Shown here in pieces: positions 52,153 through 59,958 of a DNA stretch of 64,000 nt. Position 1 is the first letter of the stretch. Each line of letters opens with the position of its first letter. Made by a program: the position numbers and the translations under genes. The notes under the pieces were generated by a model. That model had not been told where the DNA came from. It did no database searches and was given only the letters and a program-made list of their open reading frames with translations. Origin of the DNA: CAZEAC01 sp964510065 (GTDB lineage Bacteria > Bdellovibrionota_C > UBA2361 > CAIXSY01); NCBI GenBank assembly GCA_964510065.1, contig CAZEAC010000013.1, positions 1 through 64,000 of the forward strand, written 5' to 3'.

Positions 52153-53949
52153 CTAGGGCAAGCAGGTACCGAGTTTATAAATGGCACCATTTCCAAATGT
52201 ACTGCCCCAGAATGTGGCTCCGTAAAGTGCGCCATCAGGTCCCTGGACTACCTGACCGCGCGGGGAAGAACCTGAACTCGAAGCAGAGGCAGCGGTTCCA
52301 AAATTTGAGATCACCGCAAAACTGCTTCCATCCTTGTTTATTCTATAAACAGTTCCTCCATTAGAGCTGCCGCCCAAGAAAGCTGCGCCATAGAGAACTC
52401 CGTCACTCCCTTCTACGAGAGTACTATCGGGAATTCCATGGACCGAGCTTAAGATCATCAGCGTGCTAAACCCAGTTCCGTCTTTGTTGACTTTATAAAT
52501 CGTGCCGCCATTCGTGCTACCGAGAGTAACAGTCGTTCCGTAAAGAACACCATCGCTCGCCTCAAGTACCGTGGAAAATACGGTGGATGATGTCGCGCCA
52601 CTCATCGGAGCAAAGTTATGTACAGTGGCGAAACCGGTACCATCCATTTGAATTTTAAACACCGTACCACCTGCTCCTGTACCGCCTGCGCTTGTGGTGC
52701 CATACAAATAGCCATCCGAGGCTTCTATTACAGAGGCGAGCGGATATCTGGGGTTGGTTCCAGTCGTAGCAAATGATTTTACAATGCTAAAATTGCTTCC
52801 ATCTGGCTTGAGCCTGAAGATTGTACCTCCAAAATTGGCCCCTCCGTTACCACTCGTCCCGTAGAGGAACCCGTTACTCGCTTCTGTCAACGATCCTCGC
52901 GAAAAAAAGGGGCTACTATTAGAAATTTGAAAATTTCGTAATGTTTGATAATTGCTGCCGTCCTTATTCATCCTGTAAATAAGGCCCACACCAGACGAGC
53001 CGCCATATGTGGTAGTGCCGTAGAGTAGGGCATCACTTCCCTCAATTGGCGGATAATTAGGGCCAGAACCGCTCGGCAAAAATGAACTAAAATGACGAAG
53101 TATCATGTACCCCGAGCCATCAAGCGCAAGCCTAAATACTGTCCCGCCTCCTCCCGAACCACCACTTGAAGTAGTTCCATAGAGCATCCCATCACTTGCG
53201 CGAGTAAGTGTTCCGCCTGGCCTTGTCCCATCGTTGGGGGCCGAAGTAAATTTATGAATTGCTGAGGCTGGTACTATGGCAGTGGAGTTCTGAAATGATA
53301 CTTGAGTGTTCGTGGGAATAGGATTACCACATGCATCACGAACATCATTGATTGTTAATGTATACTGCGTTGCTAGCATCAACGGCTGATCGAGTAGTAA
53401 CGCCACCGTTTTACCGTCAGCAAGCAACGAAACTGAAATTATAGTAATTCCGTGATCAAGCGAATAAGAAAAGATCTCCTCGGCGCTGGCACGTTCGACA
53501 AGGTCGTTAAAAGTCAGTCGCAATATTGAAGGCGCACACGAACGTACATTCGCAACTAGAGGTGGAGTAACGTCCGCCACTACACTGAGCGTTGCTGAGC
53601 TACTTTGCGTGACACCGCAAGCATTCATAACTGAAACTTGGTACTCACTACCGCTATCACTTAATCCAAGTGGTTCCGTCGTGAATGTAGAATTCGTGGC
53701 CCCCAAAATGGGACTTCCATTAAGTAGCCACTGGTAGGTGAGCGGCGAGCTGCCAGCAGCAGTGGCGCTAAATATGGCACGGTGACAAGCCTCAACGGTG
53801 ATGTCAGCAGGCTGAGAGCTAAAAGAAGGAGCTACACACTGGCCAGAAACCGGACTCGCGATGCCTTGGACTAAGGTGAAGAGCAGTCCGAAAAGCCATA
53901 ATTTAAGAGTTACGCAACTGAATTGATTTACAACTATAGTGGTTTGCAA
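52153..53949 (-). CDS. Secreted Ig-like/GloVer-repeat protein
   Basis: A 598-residue exported protein (signal-like LWLFGLLFTLVQGIASPVSG). It has an Ig-like domain with ITVEACHRAIFSATAAGSSPLTYQWLLNG, then a second beta domain of the 'Bacterial Ig-like' type (NVRSCAPSILRLTFND). At least seven repeats follow, of the pattern SDG-x-LYGTT-x-x-GG-x-x-x-x-GTVF-x-x-x-x-DG, known as the GloVer tandem repeat (TIGR03803-type). Such repeats form a propeller-like surface domain. The start is TTG with gaggg about 10 bases upstream; no ATG is near. Role unknown; probably cell surface. Confidence 0.8.
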   Translation of the reverse strand: MQTTIVVNQFSCVTLKLWLFGLLFTLVQGIASPVSGQCVAPSFSSQPADITVEACHRAIFSATAAGSSPLTYQWLLNGSPILGATNSTFTTEPLGLSDSGSEYQVSVMNACGVTQSSSATLSVVADVTPPLVANVRSCAPSILRLTFNDLVERASAEEIFSYSLDHGITIISVSLLADGKTVALLLDQPLMLATQYTLTINDVRDACGNPIPTNTQVSFQNSTAIVPASAIHKFTSAPNDGTRPGGTLTRASDGMLYGTTSSGGSGGGGTVFRLALDGSGYMILRHFSSFLPSGSGPNYPPIEGSDALLYGTTTYGGSSGVGLIYRMNKDGSNYQTLRNFQISNSSPFFSRGSLTEASNGFLYGTSGNGGANFGGTIFRLKPDGSNFSIVKSFATTGTNPRYPLASVIEASDGYLYGTTSAGGTGAGGTVFKIQMDGTGFATVHNFAPMSGATSSTVFSTVLEASDGVLYGTTVTLGSTNGGTIYKVNKDGTGFSTLMILSSVHGIPDSTLVEGSDGVLYGAAFLGGSSNGGTVYRINKDGSSFAVISNFGTAASASSSGSSPRGQVVQGPDGALYGATFWGSTFGNGAIYKLGTCLP

Positions 53950-54068
53950 GGAAGGCGCCCTCAGAAAAAGACTTTGTAGCAGTCCAGTGTTGGCAAAAAA
54001 CCTAACACGGTTAACAACACAATTCTATCTTAATTTTTCCTCACACATCGCCAAGGGCTCGAAGATTG

Positions 54069-54743
54069 CTACTGCCCACGCTGCGCAGGGGTTGCCGACC
54101 AGTAAAGGATTGCATCGCTCCCTTGTTCGACAACAAAGGTTGCTATAATCTTTTGACCGGGTACAAAAGGCGCCTTTTCAGCGCTTGCCGATAAAAGTAG
54201 ATCAGTCTGCGCAATACGCAGAGTCTGCGGAAAATGGGGACCGCTTCGCGATGTCGATTTCCCATTAAAGCGTTCGATATTGTAAGGTGCACCGCTCGAT
54301 ACAATCTCATCGACCTGAGTGGAAAAGGTAATCGATCGCGAATCCGACGCGGCCAAACTCAACATGGCTGCGACGGTGCCTCCAACGATTAATCCCGATT
54401 TCACAATTGTTTTATTGTTATTAGTAACTTTTGATGCAAGTCCCATCGCCGCCAGCCCAAATATCCCCGACAATGCTACTACGCCGAAAGGGTCAAATGT
54501 CTTGGTATTCCAAGCGACCGGCCCGTCGTACTTAGGCGCAATCGTTCCTTCGAGCTGTAAACGTTGTCCGGGCAGGCCCGAAGCTTGATTTGGCTTTGAA
54601 GCGTCCTTTTCGACTTTGGCAATCGGATCCGGACTTGCGTCCGTTTCGGCAGCGATACTGCGCGACTCCGCGCCAAACCCGATCGTTGACAATGAGATCA
54701 TGCCTCCAACAGCGACCGCTGACATAGAGCTCTTTGAAAACAT
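54069..54743 (-). CDS. Hypothetical membrane-associated protein
   Basis: A 224-residue protein. The N-terminus (SAVAVGGMISLSTIGFGAES) could be a signal peptide. Two close hydrophobic segments (VVALSGIFGLAAMGLASKV and KSGLIVGGTVAAMLSLAA) lie in the middle, followed by a beta-rich C-terminal domain ending WSATPAQRGQ. ATG 54743 is chosen because ttggagc sits 7 bases ahead. I do not recognise it. Same strand as the GloVer gene; the gap is about 120 bases. Confidence 0.55.
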   Translation of the reverse strand: MFSKSSMSAVAVGGMISLSTIGFGAESRSIAAETDASPDPIAKVEKDASKPNQASGLPGQRLQLEGTIAPKYDGPVAWNTKTFDPFGVVALSGIFGLAAMGLASKVTNNNKTIVKSGLIVGGTVAAMLSLAASDSRSITFSTQVDEIVSSGAPYNIERFNGKSTSRSGPHFPQTLRIAQTDLLLSASAEKAPFVPGQKIIATFVVEQGSDAILYWSATPAQRGQ

Positions 54744-54881
54744 GATCCGCTCCAATACTACTGAGGTTGCTGCTCGCGCTTTGTATGACCCGGCTACCCC
54801 ACTGTGATCCTGTGACCGCTTCTAATTACTAAAGATTAGCAGCTCCATTGCATAAGAGTCAGATTGACAGGATGGGCAAAC

Positions 54882-56507
54882 TTATACACGGCGGGAATGA
54901 CAGAGTTTTTTGAAAATGATGGAGCCAAATAGACCGGCTACGCGAGCCCCCAGCGCAAAGCGTCGCGGGCGGAGCTGCTGGAGGGTAAGCATCAACCAAC
55001 GCAAGAATTCGGAGATCTTATCATCTCGCTCAATCTTTAGCTGGTGCTGATGATGCAGATGTCGCGCCAAGCGTTGCCGACCATGTATGGCAGTGCGCGT
55101 CATTCCGGTGGAAGCGAGATACTCCTTGCGATGCCGCGAAAACCTGCGTGGCCGCGAATGATCCTCAGTCCAGAAAGGCACACTGTTTAGTCGAGAAGAG
55201 GGAACGCTCGTGGGTGAGTCGAGAGCTGGCATCGGGGGCGTCGAAATCGTGACGACGCGAAACTCTGGATAGCTGCTGCTGGCGATGCTCGTAGCTGGCT
55301 TGAGTGGCGGACCGACAACGTCAGCGCCAATACTTGGGGGACATGCTGTCGTCGTGAGGATAGCTGCCGGGCGTAGAGTGGAAGCCGTTTTGGTCTGCTC
55401 GGCTACGGGAGCGGTGACGCTCCATGTTTCTAAGACAGCTCCTGGTCTTGGTGTCGATTGCACAGCGTTGTTGCTAGGTGGGTTGCTGTGCGTCGGCAGC
55501 GAGTAGCCGAGTGCAGCAATTATTTTCTCGGCCGCGCTGCGTGTTCTCGGGGAAATGCTTTTTGTCGCCTGGACTAGTGGTAGCTCGTGTCCGACTGCTT
55601 TCGGTAGATCGGTCTTGCCCTTTTCATACCGCCCAGGGCTGGAGGTCGGTTTGGAAACTGTTGCTGCCGCGGAGGCTGCGCGTGATGGAAATGGCCTATT
55701 TTCGCTGTAACCTTCTGAGATGCTCATCCTTTCATGATTTTTTTTGACCAAGTGGCCCCCTGGTTTCGCACTGTCGTCCCGGGTATTTCGCTCACGGCCC
55801 AATCCCTTTCTCTTGACCCGACAAGCTGCTCCAAGTTTTTCGAGAATTTGATTCTTTTCCTTCGTCGCATGAGGCGAGACGGGCACAGCGATGTTGCCTT
55901 TAACGCGAGCAATGTTTGCTGTCTTAAGAAGCAAGGGCGGCCTGAAGTGTGAAATCTTGGCTTTTATGGCGTATATGCGGTGCTTTGGTATGGGTGTCTT
56001 CTGAACGGCCGCCGCGAGCTTTCGACTTGGAATAATCGCTTTCGATGTATCTGGCAAGGTCGTGGCGCGCAGAGCGCTAGTTTCGTCAGGATTGGCTGCG
56101 GTGGTGTCCTTCTCATTTATTGCAATCGGGTCTGGCGCTGCCCGGTTTTGCCGTTCAAACTGCTCGCGCGTTATCGCTGTTTCGAAGTTGTGTTGGCGGG
56201 GAAGTGGCGGATCGGCAAGAATAATTAGAACTTCGCGCTTGTCTCTGGTCAGGCTTTTTCGAATGTTGCACGAAGCCGAATCGAGTCGTGACATTGAAAT
56301 AAACTCTTCGAGATGATGACTGCGTAGCTGTCGCGGACAGGGGAGTATGAGTCTGCATTTGCTCGAATGTCTTGGTCCACGCGGGAACGAGAATGACGCG
56401 TGGCGAGGAGCTGCGTCGAGTAACACGGGATTCCTGATGCGCAGGCGTCTCTTGGCTTTTCTTGGCACAGGAGCTTCGCCAGTAATTTTGAGGGTAAGCG
56501 TGCTCAT
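54882..56507 (-). CDS. Long low-complexity Arg/Ser/Pro/Ala-rich protein, likely disordered
   Basis: A 541-residue frame without recognised domains. Composition is dominated by Arg, Pro, Ser, Thr, Ala and Lys, with few aromatics, which suggests disorder. A slightly hydrophobic C-terminal part (FLRWLMLTLQQLRPRRFALGARVAGLFGSIIFKKLC) could touch the membrane. It is supported as coding by its uninterrupted length and by ggggat about 9 bases ahead of the ATG. Other frames in the same region have only short ORFs. A misread non-coding stretch cannot be excluded. Confidence 0.5.
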   Translation of the reverse strand: MSTLTLKITGEAPVPRKAKRRLRIRNPVLLDAAPRHASFSFPRGPRHSSKCRLILPCPRQLRSHHLEEFISMSRLDSASCNIRKSLTRDKREVLIILADPPLPRQHNFETAITREQFERQNRAAPDPIAINEKDTTAANPDETSALRATTLPDTSKAIIPSRKLAAAVQKTPIPKHRIYAIKAKISHFRPPLLLKTANIARVKGNIAVPVSPHATKEKNQILEKLGAACRVKRKGLGRERNTRDDSAKPGGHLVKKNHERMSISEGYSENRPFPSRAASAAATVSKPTSSPGRYEKGKTDLPKAVGHELPLVQATKSISPRTRSAAEKIIAALGYSLPTHSNPPSNNAVQSTPRPGAVLETWSVTAPVAEQTKTASTLRPAAILTTTACPPSIGADVVGPPLKPATSIASSSYPEFRVVTISTPPMPALDSPTSVPSSRLNSVPFWTEDHSRPRRFSRHRKEYLASTGMTRTAIHGRQRLARHLHHQHQLKIERDDKISEFLRWLMLTLQQLRPRRFALGARVAGLFGSIIFKKLCHSRRV

Positions 56508-56704
56508 GGTCTATCCCCAGTATTGGCAAAATAGACAATTGCAGCAAAGAAAAGCTAAAAATTAGTACTATTTAGCGCATTTCCCGTTAATAATTACAAA
56601 AATACCGGCGAAGCGCCCTGCAGCCACAGGTTTTGCAGCGGATCTGCTGGCGCGCAGCCTGGCGGCGCCACCTATACGAGACAGGTTGCAAGGTTCTCTA
56701 TGTG

Positions 56705-57883
56705 CTAACTCTCGAGAGCGTTAAATCCCGGAAGCCCTTTTCCTTCGAGGAGCTGAAGGAATGCGCCGCCGCCTGTTGAGATATGACCGAACTTATGTTC
56801 GAGCTGCATCTGGTGAATTGCCGCGTCGGTGTCGCCGCCGCCAACAATCGTCATCGCGTGCGCGCTGGCGAGGCTTTCAATCATATCAGTGGTACCCTTG
56901 GAGTAATCTTCGTTTTCGAATGCGCCCATCGGGCCATTCCACACTACGGTCTCGGCGTTTTGAATCGCTTCACGGTAAAGCAAACTTGTCGCTGGTCCAA
57001 TGTCCAGCGCCATCGCGTCGGCAGGAATCTCCTGCACTGGATATGCTCGTGCAAGACCCTTTGAGGTTGGCGAGGGCCCAACCATTACATCTACCGGAAG
57101 ATATACCTTGGCTTCGCGTCGCGCGAGTGTGCCCAAAAGCTCAAGCACCTTCGGAGTGAGATCCTTTTCATAGAGCGAGCGTCCAACCTGAAAGCCTTGT
57201 GCAGCAAGAAATGTATTGGCCATCGCGCCGCCGATAATAAGTTTGTCCGCGCGGCTTGCGATATTGATAAGAATGTTAAGCTTGGTTGAGACTTTAGAAC
57301 CACCGAGCACAAAACAAAGTGGAGCTTTTGGCGAAACCAGTGCACGCTCGTATGACTCCATTTCTTTCTGCATGAGCAGACCGGCGGCTTTCACCTTAAA
57401 GAGCGCTGGAACTCCGACCATTGAGGCATGCTTACGATGAGCCGTGGCAAAGGCATCATTGACGAAGATATCACCTAATTTTGCAAGCTGTCGGCAAAAC
57501 TGCGGGTCGTTTGCCTCCTCGCCCGGATTGAATCGCAGGTTTTCGAGAAGCACGACCTGGCCAGGCTGAATGCCCCGGGCCATCTCTTCGACGGCTGCGC
57601 CGACACAATCGGCGGCGAGCACAACATCTATTTTGGCTAATTCGGCGAGCCGTTTCGCGCAGGGGCGAAGCGATTCTTTCGGATCGACTTTGCCGCCGGG
57701 ACTGCCGAAGTGTGACATGATAATCGCCGAGCCGCCCTGATCAATTATATACCGAAGCGTCGGCACGAACTGCTTAATTCGATTGTCGTCGGTGATCTCT
57801 AGTGATTCATTGAGCGGTACGTTGAAATCCGCCCGAACCAAGATTTTTTTACCCTTAAGTGCCAGATCTTTTAAATACTTCAT
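56705..57883 (-). CDS. pgk: Phosphoglycerate kinase
   Basis: Glycolytic enzyme that makes ATP from 1,3-bisphosphoglycerate. The 392-residue protein is full length: VRADFNVPLN and SHFGSPGG (substrate loop) in the N-terminal half, ENLRFNPGEEANDPQF, VNDAFATAHRKHASM, then FVLGGSKVSTKL and the nucleotide-binding GPMGAFENEDYSKGT and VVGGGDTDAAIHQ in the C-terminal half. No gap gene precedes it here. The intergenic space downstream is GC-rich and palindromic but has no clear terminator. nif3-like lies upstream on the same strand, 93 bases away. Confidence 0.97.
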   Translation of the reverse strand: MKYLKDLALKGKKILVRADFNVPLNESLEITDDNRIKQFVPTLRYIIDQGGSAIIMSHFGSPGGKVDPKESLRPCAKRLAELAKIDVVLAADCVGAAVEEMARGIQPGQVVLLENLRFNPGEEANDPQFCRQLAKLGDIFVNDAFATAHRKHASMVGVPALFKVKAAGLLMQKEMESYERALVSPKAPLCFVLGGSKVSTKLNILINIASRADKLIIGGAMANTFLAAQGFQVGRSLYEKDLTPKVLELLGTLARREAKVYLPVDVMVGPSPTSKGLARAYPVQEIPADAMALDIGPATSLLYREAIQNAETVVWNGPMGAFENEDYSKGTTDMIESLASAHAMTIVGGGDTDAAIHQMQLEHKFGHISTGGGAFLQLLEGKGLPGFNALES

Positions 57884-57976
57884 GCTTCCTATCGTTTATT
57901 TTGTGCCGCGTTTGTATAGCAGATTTTGCGAAAGTGTACAGCCCGGGCATAGTGGCAGTTACATGCAGATACCAGG

Positions 57977-58735
57977 TTAAATCCCCGTCGGCTCGTCGAT
58001 GAACACAGTCTTGATATCAAGATCTTTCTCGATCCGTCTCCCAAGGGCTAAAACGCCGAATGTTTCCGTGGCGTAATGCCCAGCAAAAATAACATTTATT
58101 TTAAACTCTTTGGCCAGATGAAAAGCTTCTTGGCGTGGTTCACCCGTAATAAAAAGATCCAGTCCGAGCTTGGCAGCCTCCTCGAGCGCAAAAGCGCCGG
58201 CACCGGTAATAACACCGACGCTAGCGCAACGATCTTTGCCAAAAGGTAGGGCAAGTGGAGTTATTGCACCAGGAACCTTACTCATTTTTTCTGTAAAGAA
58301 TCCAAGTGGGTGTGGGGTGCACTGGCCTGTAATGCCGATCTTTTGTCCGCGATGCTCAAAGGCGGCTTCAATTTTGGCAAGTCCGATTGCGCGCCCTAAC
58401 TCGGCGTTGTTGCCGACTTCGAGGTGAGCATCGAGCGGTAGATGTGAGGCATATAGAGAACATCGTTTCTGAACAAGAGAGCGAATCTTTGCGCCTAGCG
58501 GACCGCTAAGGGGAGCGGGCGCGCCCCAAAAGAGGCCGTGGTGGACAATCAGCAGATCAGCAGTGGCGTCAATTGCCCGAAGAATTACACTTTCTCCGGC
58601 ATCCACGGCCAACGCGACGCGCTTAACGTCACTTCCGCCGGCATCGACTTGCAGACCATTTAAGGAGCGATCCTCAAAAAGATCGGGTGGTAACAGGCTA
58701 TCAAGGTAACGAGTAACTGTATGTAGTTGGGCCAT
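57977..58735 (-). CDS. Nif3-like dinuclear metal centre protein
   Basis: A 252-residue member of the Nif3/YqfO family (GTP cyclohydrolase I type 2-like annotation). Metal-ligand motifs are VHHGLFWG and the later GHYATETFG; SHLPLDAHLEVGNNAELGRAIG is the family's central signature. This is the short form without the inserted CutA-like domain. The biochemical role is not settled. It is divergent from accD across a 70-base promoter region. Confidence 0.9.
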   Translation of the reverse strand: MAQLHTVTRYLDSLLPPDLFEDRSLNGLQVDAGGSDVKRVALAVDAGESVILRAIDATADLLIVHHGLFWGAPAPLSGPLGAKIRSLVQKRCSLYASHLPLDAHLEVGNNAELGRAIGLAKIEAAFEHRGQKIGITGQCTPHPLGFFTEKMSKVPGAITPLALPFGKDRCASVGVITGAGAFALEEAAKLGLDLFITGEPRQEAFHLAKEFKINVIFAGHYATETFGVLALGRRIEKDLDIKTVFIDEPTGI

Positions 58736-58746
58736 CTTAGCTCTAT

Positions 58747-58775
58747 TTGATCTCCCTCAGAGGACAGGATATCAT
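58747..58775 (+). promoter_or_regulatory. Predicted promoter of accD
   Basis: TTGATC at 58747-58752 and TATCAT at 58770-58775, 17 bases apart, lie in the divergent gap between the nif3-like gene and accD. Confidence 0.45.
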
Positions 58776-58805
58776 CTAACTTCCTTTTATAACCATAATG
58801 CAAAA

Positions 58806-59672
58806 ATGCAATTAAGTATGGGTTGGTTTTCAAGAGAAAAAGCGCCGCGTCCGGTGGTTGATAGCTCTAAGCGGCTGCAGATTCCCGATGATTTGTGGGC
58901 TGCCTGTCCCGGCTGCGAAACTATAATTTATACCAAAGAGCTTAAGCGTACCGGCGGGGTCTGTACTGCCTGTAATTTTCATTTCAGATTGACCGCAAAA
59001 CAACGGCTTCCGCTTGTCGTGGATCGGCACTCCTTTGTTGAGATTGACCCGCAGCTGCGCTCAGGAGATCCGCTCAATTTTAAAGATACTAAGCGCTACA
59101 AAGACCTGCTTAAAAAGGCCGAGAAGAAGACCGAGCTTGCCGAAGCGGTGATAACAGGGCGGGCTAGGGTACTCAATCTTCCGGTAATGGTTGGTATCTT
59201 TGATTTTAGCTTTATGGGCGGCTCGATGGGGGCTGTTGTCGGAGAAAAGCTTTCCCGAATGATTGAAATTGGGCGCGATGAGAAGCGTCCGGTTATTATC
59301 GTATCTGCCTCCGGTGGTGCGCGCATGCACGAGGGGATCTTTTCGCTGATGCAGATGGCTAAAGTAAGTGCTGCGCTTGCACGCTTGGGGCAGGCACATA
59401 TTCCCTATATTTCAGTTCTTACCGATCCGACGACAGGCGGGGTCGCTGCGTCGCTGGCAATGCTGGGTGATGTCATTCTTGCTGAGCCGAAGGCGCTTAT
59501 TGGCTTTGCCGGTCCGCGAGTTCTTGAACAGACCATTCGCCAAAAGCTTCCTGAGGGTTTTCAACGTTCTGAGTTCCTCCTTGAGCATGGGATGGTCGAC
59601 CGGATCGTTCAGCGTATGGAGATGAAGGACGAAATTGCGCTGATCCTCAAGAATTTCGGGTTTGGCGCTTAG
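58806..59672 (+). CDS. accD: Acetyl-CoA carboxylase carboxyltransferase beta subunit
   Basis: AccD pairs with AccA to transfer the carboxyl group from biotin to acetyl-CoA, the first step of fatty acid synthesis. The 288-residue protein has the zinc finger C-x2-C (CPGC) and C-x2-C (CTAC) near 30-55, then FMGGSMGAVVGEKL, SASGGARMHEGIFSLMQMAK and the GGVAASLAMLGDVILAEPKALIGFAGPRV oxyanion regions. ATG 58806 opens the frame; ATG 58818 (MGWFSREK) is more like other AccD starts. accA and folC are not adjacent. A MITE-like element follows. Confidence 0.96.
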   Translation: MQLSMGWFSREKAPRPVVDSSKRLQIPDDLWAACPGCETIIYTKELKRTGGVCTACNFHFRLTAKQRLPLVVDRHSFVEIDPQLRSGDPLNFKDTKRYKDLLKKAEKKTELAEAVITGRARVLNLPVMVGIFDFSFMGGSMGAVVGEKLSRMIEIGRDEKRPVIIVSASGGARMHEGIFSLMQMAKVSAALARLGQAHIPYISVLTDPTTGGVAASLAMLGDVILAEPKALIGFAGPRVLEQTIRQKLPEGFQRSEFLLEHGMVDRIVQRMEMKDEIALILKNFGFGA

Positions 59673-59693
59673 TGTGGGGTTGTTCTGATTACC

Positions 59694-59867
59694 TCTAGTA
59701 CACTGTAAACGAAGTTTTCCGACTCCTCTCATCTCTGTGCTCTTTCTTATCTCTGTGCTCTTCGTGCCTCTGTGGTTTTTTGAAAGCAAAATAAACCACA
59801 GAGGCACAGGGAGCACCGAGTTAGAACCGAGAGGAAGGATAAGTTATTTTGATTACAGTGTACTAGA
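59694..59867. mobile_element. MITE-like palindromic element between accD and lptD
   Basis: A 174-base element ends in perfect 15-base terminal inverted repeats (tctagtacactgtaa at 59694-59708 and its complement at 59853-59867). Inside is a 14-base inverted repeat (59765-59778 with 59793-59806) of the AAACCACAGAGG type that also occurs at 28489-28539 and, as a half copy, at 25432-25450. No coding frame. No target duplication is evident. Confidence 0.7.
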
Positions 59868-59938
59868 TACTGCTGATAGGCCGAACCGCATGCTTGCAGA
59901 GCGTTTTTCCTTATATTGTTGATTCTCGATAGTTCGTT

Positions 59939-59953
59939 GTAGCTTAAAGCTAC
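59939..59953. promoter_or_regulatory. Small palindrome next to the lptD start
   Basis: gtagctt-a-aagctac is a perfect 7-base dyad 5 bases ahead of the lptD ATG. As RNA it could cover the initiation region; as DNA it may bind a regulator. Confidence 0.3.
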
Positions 59954-59958
59954 CAACA

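Noticed and set aside
56508..56704. GC-rich palindromic stretch downstream of pgk as an intrinsic terminator.
   Set aside because: No long uninterrupted stem followed by a T-run on the minus strand could be found by eye.
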